Below the pieces are notes generated by a model. It worked only from the letters and a program-made list of their open reading frames with translations, ran no database searches and was not told where the DNA came from. This document shows, piece after piece, positions 1 through 10,833 of a stretch of 64,000 bases of DNA. The DNA comes from Pleodorina starrii (taxonomy: Eukaryota; Chlorophyta; Chlorophyceae; Chlamydomonadales; Volvocaceae), in NCBI GenBank assembly GCA_030267565.1, contig BRXU01000004.1, positions 791,501 through 855,500 on the forward strand, read 5' to 3'. The translations under genes and the position numbers were made by a program. Position 1 is the stretch's first letter, and every line of letters starts with the position of its first letter.

Positions 1-3000
1 GCCGCATGGCGGACGTCGTTCATTCATTCGTTGCATGTTCACTGTCCAGTAACATGTTCAACGAACACATCTACCCTTGCCGCGCATGTTCAGAACACGC
101 ACGCAGCGGCCAATCACTGTACCTTCGTATAGCTAGAACCCGCCGCTTGGCTCCCCTTATTACTTCATAGATCTGCTGCACGCTACGATAACTGATCATT
201 CACTCCATACACGCATCCATTTGCCACCTTTCCATATTTATTCTCGTCACCGGCAAGCTCCGGCGGACGGAATCGTACGTACTCATAATAACCCCATACA
301 TCTACGTTCGACGGTAGGGTGCGTGTTCCGTCCCCTCCCTAACCCTAAGACACATCCCACCCATCCGTCTACATCATCAGGTGGCGCAGCACGCAGGCGC
401 GGACAGCGGCCTTGATGCGCGAAGCAATCTTGGACCGCAGCTTGCAGACAGCGCTCTTGGCGGCCTTGGTCCGGCTGCTGCCGCTCTCCGCCGCCAGCAG
501 CTCGGCGCCACCCGGCTGCTCCTCCGGCTCCACACACAACGAGTCCGAGAGCTGGACGCTGCTGTGGGCCACCGAGCGGCGGCAGACAGCCGGGGACGCG
601 ATGTCATCAGACTCCTCCTCCTCGTCCTCCTCCTCCTTCGCCACCTCCGCCGCCTCCTCTTCCGGCTCCCACTCCACCTCCACCCGGGTCAGCTCCAGCC
701 GGCACTCTGCGGCGCTGCGCGGTGAGGCGCACACCTCGGGAGCGCCCATGGACAGACCCGCCGAGGTCCTGGCCTCCTTCTCCCAGTGCTGCCCCAGCTG
801 ACCCAGCAGCCGCTCGGCCCGCTGCTGCGGGCTGGCGACAACAGCAGCGACGACAGCGGCAGCGCTGCTGATGGCTGGCGGCGGCGGCGGCACGGTAGGC
901 TCGGCGGCGGCGGCCTGCTGGGGCCGGGCGGCGGGCCGCACCAGCAGTTGGCCACAGCCCTCGGCAGCAGCCGCAGTGGGGAGCTGTGCAAACTGATGCG
1001 CAATCCCCCAGTCGGGACACACCGCACCGCCAGCCGCCGTCGACGGCCTCGTCTCCTGTTGGCGCAGCTCCCTCGTGGGTGCGCGCGGCGACTCCTTGCT
1101 CCACACGGGACTCGGGAAACTGCTGCTGGAGACCGAATCAGCCGGAGAGCAAACATCCTGCATGCATACGCATGGGCGGCGGGCGCGAGAATGGGCACAC
1201 GCACATATACGTAAGACGACATGAGCCAGCAGGGTAAATAGCTTGCGCTGAGGACAACGTACGTCAATCGCGGGACGCTGATGGGGCATATTCCCTAGAA
1301 TAGCTAGTTACAGTCGCGTGCCGAAATAAACGACAAATACACTGCCGTAGCGGAGGTAGGGCGGGGTGAACGATCACGCGCGCCCCGCCGCGCCGCTGCC
1401 CGCCGTCGCTCCAAATAAATGGGATGCATGGCTCCGTCGCCCTCGCCGGCCTGCTGTGCGTCCTCCGGAAACTCGCGCCGTAATTACGGCGCATGCAAAA
1501 GACTCCGCACAGCATCCGCAGAGCCCTGTTATTACACGCGCGCATACACACACTCGCACGCATGCACTCACCGGCTGCTGGGTGTCCTCGACGGACTGGG
1601 GGATGGTGACCTTGAGGCCGCGGGTCGTCTGGACAGTCAACCTTGACACCACGAGGGGCAACGTGGGCCTGCATGCGATCGAGGAAGCACAGCACAGGCA
1701 GCACAGGCAGGCAGCAGGGGAAGGTCGCTTAGTTCACAGCAACGAGCGGAGCGTAACGATGGCGGTCGAGGTACTTAGGCGGGGACGGTAGGAATCAAGC
1801 AACGGATAGATGAGCTGTGTGCGTGCGCAGCATCTCAGGTAGAGCATATCGAGGTTGGTGTGCTGGCGGGACCCGACCCGGCTGGCTCAACGGCATGGTC
1901 TATCTTTGCAGTGCCTTTCGTCCCCTTTCGTCCCCTGCCTCAATAATAGATCCATCCTGCCGCATCCACCCGCACGCACGCAAGAAAGACCGCTGGTGCG
2001 TGTCGGTGTGGCCCGCGGGCGGGCCGTCCGACGGTCGGCCATACAAAACCACGTCTATCCTACCTCTGCCGCTGTACGCCGCCGTCAGGTTGGTTGGTCG
2101 TTGTCGCCGCCTTTGCAGACAAGGTGGCACACTGAAGTAGACACCGGTCATTGAAGGCGATGTCCTTGGGGTATGTGACCCGCGAAGTCCTGTACATATG
2201 AAAAACCAAAGCGAGGCGGCCGATGCAGAGCTTAAGCACATGCTATACATGAATCAACGAAGGGGCTCGCTCCCGGCCAGCAGTTTTCGCGTGTCAAATC
2301 GCTCCATTCCGCTTCTAGTAACTGCAAGCCGCAGCCATCCGCATACAGAGCGACAAAACCCGGTGCGCTTGCAAACGGACTCACGTTGCGACGACGTGCT
2401 GAGCCCGAATGGCAATCATCTTGATGATGATGAAACAGCCGAGGAAAGGCTTTTTACAGATGAGGCGATAAAGTAGGTGCAAGAGAAAATCACAAAAACA
2501 ACAGCAAGAAGAAAAGGACTGGATGGTGACAGTGTTCACTATCGACGAGGCTTTGGGAGGGAAGAAGTTCGTAACTTCTGCGCCAAAGTCTGGAGATAAT
2601 TGATATACGATTAAACTGGTCCTTTCACTTCAGAAGTGAAAACTGTTTCGCATTGTGTTCCGTACTCGTACGGCAGTTTACGTACATACGGCGGGCGGCG
2701 GGTTTTCATGGGCGTCGCGAGTTTTAGCCGAAACTGATGGTTTTGGCCGCGTGGTCATTTGGCGGCGTGGCCGAGATAAATAAATATTCCCTGAGGCAAA
2801 AATAATGCAATGGATGAAACCGGCATTACTTTGCATGTGTGCAGGCAGGCCAGGCGGAGTGAAGCAAAGCAGAGCACGCCAATCAAGACACCTCGCTCGC
2901 GGCACCTGTATACCATCCACAAATGCGTAGTCCTCCTCGACATTGACCACAAGCTCCCTCAAACCCGCCCTCCCCCGTGAAAGCCTCCACGCACGGACCC

Positions 3001-4050
3001 TTATGCCCCAGTCGCCTGCGCGCCCTCCCTAGGTTTGCTCGCTCCCCATCCCATCCGTTCGCATGCCCCCTCATCCCCATCTATCCTATCCATCCTATCC
3101 ACCCCCTAATCCACCCCCTCAACACGTCCGTAACAACCGCATTGCCACGGCCAGCAGGTAAAAGCTGTCAACGCAATGATATTCGTTTAGTAAGTTGACA
3201 AGCGATTTGCAGTATAGACGGGATTGCCTCAGGGGTTGCCAGGTTCGTTGCCGCACATTTCATTTTCGATGGTTTCGGAGTGAGCGGTTGCGCCTGCCTA
3301 ACTTTCAACCAGCCACTCAGCCAGCAGCCAGCGCAGGGCAATCTGCCTACCAGACAACAGTTCCGCTACTGGACCGCCGGGGTATTACTGACCATACCAA
3401 CAGCAGAAACAACGAATGCATGGATGGGCGATGCTAATCATGCAGCTACGGCGGCGATGCTGCTGGGCTGACATTCGTTTACGTTGCGGGTGCGTGTGCG
3501 GTGTTTACGGAGAAGTGGCCAGCGAATGAATCGATGCATGGTACGTAGCGCACGAACGGATTTAAATTGCGTACGTTGACACATGAAGCAGCAGGCAGCA
3601 GCCATTCACCGTCGGCCAGTTCCGTCCTATGCAGCAAATAGAGATCGATCCCATCAAAAACGGAGACCAAGTCAAACGGCACGCACATGTTCACAAGCAC
3701 CCTACACGCTGACCCCGCTGCTACGGTAAGCAAGCAACAAATCCCCATTCGTTCATTCACTCGACGGATTCTACGGCAAATGAGTTTCATTTGCCGTGTA
3801 GGGATTTCGCGTCACTGCGGAAGCGAAAGTACGACAGGCCGCACGCGCGCAGCAGAAGCAGCAGCATGGACGAGAAACCCATTGTCGGCGCGCCCGTCGT
3901 CCGTCCACCCGCACAACCAACCAACGGCGCTGGATGGGCGGGGCGGATTGATTGCAGCTAACAAATAATGATTCCGCTTCGCAGTCTATCTCATGTATGT
4001 ATGGTGGCCACGCGCATGTTCGTACTCCCCACATAATAATACCTGCATGC
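1..4050. repeat. Tandem ~4.09 kb unit, copy 1
   Basis: This is the first unit of a tandem array; the same sequence restarts near 4051, 8148 and 20069. It contains the 3' exons of the minus-strand gene annotated at 369-2189 and a conserved block near 2930-3060. The first few hundred bases match the copy at 20069 better than the copies at 4051 and 8148, while the rest matches copy 2 almost base for base. The unit is therefore mosaic. The left edge may be cut by the window. Confidence 0.93.
369..2189 (-). CDS. Unrecognised tandem gene, copy 1 (3' exons)
   Basis: I do not recognise the protein. Three minus-strand exons are supported: 2064-2189, 1572-1668 and 369-1157 (stop TAG at 369). They are bounded by GT donors and TGTACAG or GCATGCAG acceptors, and their phases fit: two bases plus one at the first junction, phase 0 at the second. 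The first exon contains RVTYPKDIAFND, the second a hydrophobic TLPLVVSRLTV stretch and VTIPQSVE. The last exon is Ala/Pro-rich with an acidic Glu/Asp block and a basic Lys/Arg tail ending VLRHLMM. A further upstream exon ending at donor 2892 (VVNVEED) fits the phase in copies 1 and 2, but not in the copies near 18.3 and 22.7 kb. The 5' end is unresolved. In-frame indels between copies argue for selection on the protein. Confidence 0.6.
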
Positions 4051-7000
4051 CGCATGCGTAGTTCATTCATTCGTTGCATGTTCACTGTCCAGTAACACGT
4101 TCAACGAACACATCTACCCCTGTGCTGCCGCGCGTGTTAAGAACACGCACGCAGCTAGCGCCCAATCACTGCACCTTCGTATAGCTAATACCCGCCGCTT
4201 GGCTCCCCTTACCGTACTTCATAGATCTGCTGCACGCTACCATAACTGATCCTTCACTCCAGGCACGCATCCATTTGCCCCCTTTCCACATTTATTACTC
4301 CTAGCATAGGCACGAATGTACACATGTAACACATACACGTACTCATATATCGAAAGGCCCACTCATACATCTACGTTCGACGGTAGGGTACGTGCGTGTT
4401 CCGTCCCCTTCCCCCTAACCCTAAGAAGACACATCCCACCCATAGCAAGCATCCATCCGTCTACATCACCAGGTGGCGCAGCACGCAGGCGCGGACAGCG
4501 GCCTTGATGCGCGAAGCAATCTTGGACCGCAGCTTGCGGACAGCGCTCTTGGCGGCCTTGGTCCGGCTGCTGCCGCTCTCCTCCAGCAGCAGCTCGGCGC
4601 CACCAGCAGGCTGCTCCTCCAGCTCCACGCACAACGAGTCCGAGAGCTGGACGCTGCTGTGGGCCACCGAGCGGCGGCAGACAGCCGTGGACGCGATGTC
4701 ATCAGACTCCTCCTCCTCGTCCTCCTCCTCCTCCGCCACCTCCGCCTCCTCTTCCGGCTCCCACTCCACCTCCACCCGGGTCAGCTCCAGCCGGCACTCA
4801 GCGGCGCTGCGCGGTGAGGCGCAAACCTCGGGAGCGCCCATGGACAGACCCGCCGAGGTCCTGGCCTCCTTCTCCCAGTGCTGCCCCAGCTGACCCAGCA
4901 GCCGCTCGGCCCGCTGCTGCGGGCTGGCGACAACAGCAGCGACGACAGCGGCAGCGCTGCTGATGGCTGGCGGCGGCGGCGGCACGGTAGGCTCGGCGGC
5001 GGCGGCCTGCTGGGGCCGGGCGGCGGGCCGCACCAGCAGTTGGCCACAGCCCTCGGCAGCAGCCGCAGTGGGGAGCTGTGCAAACTGATGCGCAATCCCC
5101 CAGTCGGGACACACCGCACCGCCGGCCGCCGTCGACGGCCTCGTCTCCTGCTGGCGCAGCTCCCTCGTGGGTGCGCGCGGCGACTCCTTGCTCCACACGG
5201 GACTCGGGAAACTGCTGCTGGAGACCGAATCAGCCGGAGAGCAAACATCCTGCATGCATACGCATGGGCGGCGGGCGCGAGAATGGGCACACGCACATAT
5301 ACGTAAGACGACATGAGCCAGCAGGGTAAATAGCTTGCGCTGAGGACAACGTACGTCAATCGCGGGACGCTGATGGGGCATATTCCCTAGAATAGCTAGT
5401 TACAGTCGCGTGCCGAAATAAACGACAAATACGCTGCCGTAGCGGAGGTAGGGCGGGGTGAACGATCACGCGCGCCCCGCCGCGCCGCTGCCCGCCGTCG
5501 CTCCAAATAAATGGGATGCATGGCTCCGTCGCCCTCGCCGGCCTGCTGTGCGTCCTCCGGAAACTCGCGCCGTAATTACGGCGCATGCAAAAGACTCCGC
5601 ACAGCATCCGCAGAGCCCTGTTATTACACGCGCGCATACACACACTCGCACGCATGCACTCACCGGCTGCTGGGTTGCCTCGACGGACTGGGGTATAGTA
5701 TGGTGACCTTGAGGCCGCGGGTCGTCTGGACAGTCAACCTTGACACCACGAGGGGCAACGTGGGCCTGCATGCGATCGAGGAAGCACAGCACAGGCAGCA
5801 CAGGCAGGCAGCAGGGGAAGGTCGCTTAGTTCACAGCAACGAGCGGAGCGTAACGATGGCGGTCGAGGTACTTAGGCGGGGACGGTAGGAATCAAGCAAC
5901 GGATAGATGAGCTGTGTGCGTGCGCAGCATCTCAGGTAGAGCATATCGAGGTTGGTGTGCTGGCGGGACCCGACCCGGCTGGCTCAACGGCATGGTCTAT
6001 CTTTGCAGTGCCTTTCGTCCCCTTTCGTCCCCTGCCTCAATAATAGATCCATCCTGCCGCATCCACCCGCACGCACGCAAGAAAGACCGCTGGTGCGTGT
6101 CGGTGTGGCCCGCGGGCGGGCCGTCCGACGGTCGGCCATACAAAACCACGTCTATCCTACCTCTGCCGCTGTACGCCGCCGTCAGGTTGGTTGGTCGTTG
6201 TCGCCGCCTTTGCAGACAAGGTGGCACACTGAAGTAGACACCGGTCATTGAAGGCGATGTCCTTGGGGTATGTGACCCGCGAAATCCTGTACGTATGAAA
6301 AACCAAAGCGAGGCGGCCGATGCAGAGCTTAAGCACATGCTATACATGAATTAACGAAGGGGCTCGCTCCCGGCCAGCAGTTTTCGCGTGTCAAATCGCT
6401 CCATTCCGCTTCTAGTAACTGCAAGCCGCAGCCATCCGCATACAGAGCGACAAAACCCGGTGCGCTTGCAAACGGACTCACGTTGCGACGACGTGCTGAG
6501 CCCGAATGGCAATCATCTTGATGATGATGAAACAGCCGAGGAAAGGCTTTTTACAGATGAGGCGATAAAGTAGGTGCAAGAGAAAATCACAAAAACAACA
6601 GCAAGAAGAAAAGGACTGGATGGTGACAGTGTTCACTATCGACGAGGCTTTGGGAGGGAAGAAGTTCGTAACTTCTGCGCCAAAGTCTGGAGATAATTGA
6701 TATACGATTAAACTGGTCCTTTCACTTCAGAAGTGAAAACTGTTTCGCATTGTGTTCCGTACTCGTACGGCAGTTTACGTACATACGGCGGGCGGCGGGT
6801 TTTCATGGGCGTCGCGAGTTTTAGCCGAAACTGATGGTTTTGGCCGCGTGGTCTCTTGGCGGCGTGGCCGAGATAAATAAATATTCCCTGAGGCAAAAAT
6901 AATGCAATGGATGAAACCGGCATTACTTTGCATGTGTGCAGGCAGGCCAGGCGGAGTGAAGCAAAGCAGAGCACGCCAATCAAGACACCTCGCTCGCGGC

Positions 7001-8147
7001 ACCTGTATACCATCCACAAATGCGTAGTCCTCCTCGACATTGACCACAAGCTCCCTCAAACCCGCCCTCCCCCGTGAAAGCCTCCACGCACGGACCCTTA
7101 TGCCCCAGTCGCCTGCGCGCCCTCCCTAGGTTTGCTCGCTCCCCATCCCATCCGTTCGCATGCCCCCTCATCCCCATCTATCCTATCCATCCTATCCACC
7201 CCCTAATCCACCCCCTCAACACGTCCGTAACAACCGCATTGCCACGGCCAGCAGGTAAAAGCTGTCAACGCAATGATATTCGTTTAGTAAGTTGACAAGC
7301 GATTTGCAGTATAGACGGGATTGCCTCAGGGGTTGCCAGGTTCGTTGCCGCACATTTCATTTTCGATGGTTTCGGAGTGAGCGGTTGCGCCTGCCTAACT
7401 TTCAACCAGCCACTCAGCCAGCAGCCAGCGCAGGGCAATCTGCCTACCAGACAACAGTTCCGCTACTGGACCGCCGGGGTATTACTGACCATACCAACAG
7501 CAGAAACAACGAATGCATGGATGGGCGATGCTAATCATGCAGCTACGGCGGCGATGCTGCTGGGCTGACATTCGTTTACGTTGCGGGTGCGTGTGCGGTG
7601 TTTACGGAGAAGTGGCCAGCGAATGAATCGATGCATGGTACGTAGCGCACGAACGGATTTAAATTGCGTACGTTGACACATGAAGCAGCAGGCAGCAGCC
7701 ATTCACCGTCGGCCAGTTCCGTCCTATGCAGCAAATAGAGATCGATCCCATCAAAAACGGAGACCAAGTCAAACGGCACGCACATGTTCACAAGCACCCT
7801 ACACGCTGATCCCGCTGCTACGGTAAGCAAGCAACAAATCCCCATTCGTTCATTCACTCGACGGATTCTACGGCAAATGAGTTTCATTTGCCGTGTAGGG
7901 ATTTCGCGTCACTGCGGAAGCGAAAGTACGACAGGCCGCACGCGCGCAGCAGAAGCAGCAGCATGGACGAGAAACCCATTGTCGGCGCGCCCGTCGTCCG
8001 TCCACCCGCACAACCAACCAACGGCGCTGGATGGGCGGGGCGGATTGATTGCAGCTAACAAATAATGATTCCGCTTCGCAGTCTATCTCATGTATGTATG
8101 GTGGCCACGCGCATGTTCGTACTCCCCACATAATAATACCTGCATGC
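4051..8147. repeat. Tandem ~4.09 kb unit, copy 2
   Basis: Copy 2 is nearly identical to copy 1 from about 1260/5350 onward. Differences are scattered substitutions and a few short indels. The offset between equivalent points of copies 1 and 2 is about 4092-4097 bp. Such high similarity points to recent duplication or homogenisation. Confidence 0.93.
4461..6286 (-). pseudogene. Unrecognised tandem gene, copy 2 (frame broken in middle exon)
   Basis: The exons equivalent to copy 1 are 6161-6286, 5664-5765 and 4461-5249. The first and last keep the same lengths (126 and 789 nt). The middle exon is 102 nt instead of 97, because a 5-bp tandem duplication lies near 5694-5703 (TATAG/AGTAT). This shifts the frame into the last exon unless splicing avoids it. 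The 306-residue open frame covering the last exon is intact. Copy 2 is therefore either a very recent pseudogene, a truncated isoform, or a copy with a sequencing error at this site. Confidence 0.55.
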
Positions 8148-10603
8148 CGCATGCGTAGTTCATTCATTCGTTGCATGTTCACTGTCCAGTAACACGTTCA
8201 ACGAACACATCTACCCCTGTGCTGCCGCGCGTGTTAAGAACACGCACGCAGCTAGCGCCCAATCACTGCACCTTCGTATAGCTAATACCCGCCGCTTGGC
8301 TCCCCTTACCGTACTTCATAGATCTGCTGCACGCTACCATAACTGATCCTTCACTCCAGGCACGCATCCATTTGCCCCCTTTCCACATTTATTACTCCTA
8401 GCATAGGCACGAATGTACACATGTAACACATACACGTACTCATATATCGAAAGGCCCACTCATACATCTACGTTCGACGGTAGGGTACGTGCGTGTTCCG
8501 TCCCCTTCCCCCTAACCCTAAGAAGACACATCCCACCCATAGCAAGCATCCATCCGTCTACATCACCAGGTGGCGCAGCACGCAGGCGCGGACAGCGGCC
8601 TTGATGCGCGAAGCAATCTTGGACCGCAGCTTGCGGACAGCGCTCTTGGCGGCCTTGGTCCGGCTGCTGCCGCTCTCCGCCGCCGCCAGCAGCTCGGCGC
8701 CACCCGGCTGCTCCTCCGGCTCCACACACAACGAGTCCGAGAGCTGGACGCTGCTGTGGGCCACCGAGCGGCAGCAGACAGCCGGGGACGCGATGTCATC
8801 AGACTCCTCCTCCTCCTCCTCCTCCTCCGCCACCTCCGCCTCCTCTTCCGGCTCCCACTCCACCTCCACCCGGGTCAGCTCCAGCCGGCACTCAGCGGCG
8901 CTGCGCGGTGAGGCGCACACCTCGGGAGCGCCCATGGACAGACCCGCCGAGGTCCTGGCCTCCTTCTCCCAGTGCTGCCCCAGCTGACCCAGCAGCCGCT
9001 CGGCCCGCTGCTGCGGGCTGGCGACAACAGCAGCGACGACAGCGGCAGCGCTGCTGATGGCTGGCGGCGGCGGCGGCACGGTAGGCTCGGCGGCGGCGGC
9101 CTGCTGGGGCCGGGCGGCGGGCCGCACCAGCAGTTGGCCACAGCCCTCGGCAGCAGCCGCAGTGGGGAGCTGTGCAAACTGATGCGCAATCCCCCAGTCG
9201 GGACACACCGCACCGCCGGCCGCCGTCGACGGCCTCGTCTCCTGCTGGCGCAGCTCCCTCGTGGGTGCGCGCGGCGACTCCTTGCTCCACACGGGACTCG
9301 GGAAACTGCTGCTGGAGACCGAATCAGCCGGAGAGCAAACATCCTGCATGCATACGCATGGGCGGCGGGCGCGAGAATGGGCACACGCACATATACGTAA
9401 GACGACATGAGCCAGCAGGGTAAATAGCTTGCGCTGAGGACAACGTACGTCAATCGCGGGACGCTGATGGGGCATATTCCCTAGAATAGCTAGTTACAGT
9501 CGCGTGCCGAAATAAACGACAAATACACTGCCGTAGCGGAGGTAGGGCGGGGTGAACGATCACGCCCGCCCCGCCGCGCCGCTGCCCGCCGTCGCTCCAA
9601 ATAAATGGGATGCATGGCTCCGTCGCCCTCGCCGGCCTGCTGTGCGTCCTCCGGAAACTCGCGCCGTAATTACGGCGCATGCAAAAGACTCCGCACAGCA
9701 TCCGCAGAGCCCTGTTATTACACGCGCGCATACACACACTCGCACGCATGCACTCACCGGCTGCTGGGTTGCCTCGACGGACTGGGGTATGGTGACCTTG
9801 AGGCCGCGGGTCGTCTGGACAGTCAACCTTGACACCACGAGGGGCAACGTGGGCCTGCATGCGATGAACCACAGCACAGGCAGGCAGCAGGGGAAGGTCG
9901 GTTAGTTCACAGCAACGAGAGGAGAGCGTAACGATGGCGGTCGAGGTAGGCGGGGAAGGACATCAAGCAACGGGTGTGCGATGTGCGTGCATGCGATGGT
10001 GCGAGTGTGGCCCGCGGGCCGTCCGTCGACGGTCGGTCTTATTACGAAACCACATCTACGTATCCTACCTCGGCCGCTGTGCGCCGCCGTCAGTTTGGTT
10101 GGTCGTTGTCGCCGCCTTTGCAGACAAGGTGGCACACTGAAGTAGACACCGGTCATTGAAGGCGATGTCCTTGGGGTATGTGACCCGCGAAGTCCTGTAC
10201 GTATGAAAAACCAAAGCGAGGCAGCCGATGGGGCGCGTAAGCACATGCATGCTACGAATCAAGTAAGCCCTTATCAACGAAGGGGCTCGCTCCCAGCAGT
10301 TTTCGCGTGTCAAATCGCTCCATTCTGCTTCTAGTAACTGCAAACCGCAGCCATCCGCATATATACAGAGCGACAAAACCCGGTGCGCTTGCAAACGGAC
10401 TCACGTTGCGACGACGTGCTGAGCGCGTATGGCAATCATCGTGATGACGATGATGAAAGAGCCGAGGAAAGGCTTTTTACAGATGAGGCGATAAAGAAGG
10501 TGCAAGAGAAAATTGCAAAAACAACAGCAAGAAGAAAAGAACTGGATTGAGACAGTGTTCACTATCGACGAGGCTTTTGGAGGAAATAAGTTAGTAACTT
10601 CTG
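8148..10603. repeat. Tandem unit, copy 3, left part
   Basis: Copy 3 follows copy 2 closely to about 9840. From there to the Copia insertion it is almost identical to the copy at 21660-22440 and clearly different from copies 1 and 2. The unit is interrupted at 10603 by the Copia element and resumes at 15379. Confidence 0.9.
8558..10194 (-). CDS. Unrecognised tandem gene, copy 3 (5' side interrupted by Copia)
   Basis: The exons are 10069-10194 (126 nt), 9758-9854 (97 nt) and 8558-9343 (786 nt, one codon shorter than copies 1 and 2 in the acidic/poly-Ser region). Splice sites and phases are as in copy 1. The Copia element at 10604 inserted just upstream, in what would be the preceding intron, in the opposite orientation. 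Transcription through this copy would have to cross about 4.8 kb of element plus the AT-rich island, so it may be separated from its own 5' end. Confidence 0.55.
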
Positions 10604-10800
10604 TGTTGTGAAACGAAGACGTTTTCGGTCAGACCTCTAGTGAACTGGTCTCGGTGCTGGTGTCGTACCATCTGGACGACACTTGTGATGGCTGTTATCT
10701 CTCTGAGAGAGACCGAGTTCTCTCTCCTCCTGTAACGATACGATGTGCTAAGGCTTTGGCAATACGTGCCCACGTGACAGCAAGCACTAGATTTACAACA
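10604..10800 (+). repeat. Copia 5' LTR
   Basis: This 197-bp LTR has the short inverted ends TGTTG/CAACA and reads identically to 15182-15378. It should carry the promoter and polyadenylation signal, but I could not place a clear TATA box. Confidence 0.96.
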
Positions 10801-10816
10801 GGTTATGAGCCCCGGT
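10801..10816 (+). promoter_or_regulatory. Primer-binding site matching the initiator-Met tRNA anticodon arm
   Basis: Directly after the 5' LTR the sequence GGTTATGAGCCCC appears. It is complementary to the anticodon stem-loop of eukaryotic initiator-Met tRNA (GGGGCUCAUAACC), not to a tRNA 3' end. This is the half-tRNA priming known from Drosophila copia and yeast Ty5. Confidence 0.8.
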
Positions 10817-10833
10817 TAGTCGGGAGCCTGAGC

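Noticed and set aside
340..355. CCCTAACCCTAAG as a telomere
   Set aside because: Only about two units occur, and the same word is present in all four array copies, so it is part of the repeated unit.
10654..10833. Upstream extension of the Copia frame into the LTR
   Set aside because: The frame is open, but the region is LTR and primer-binding site. Translation more plausibly starts at the first downstream ATG, 10834.
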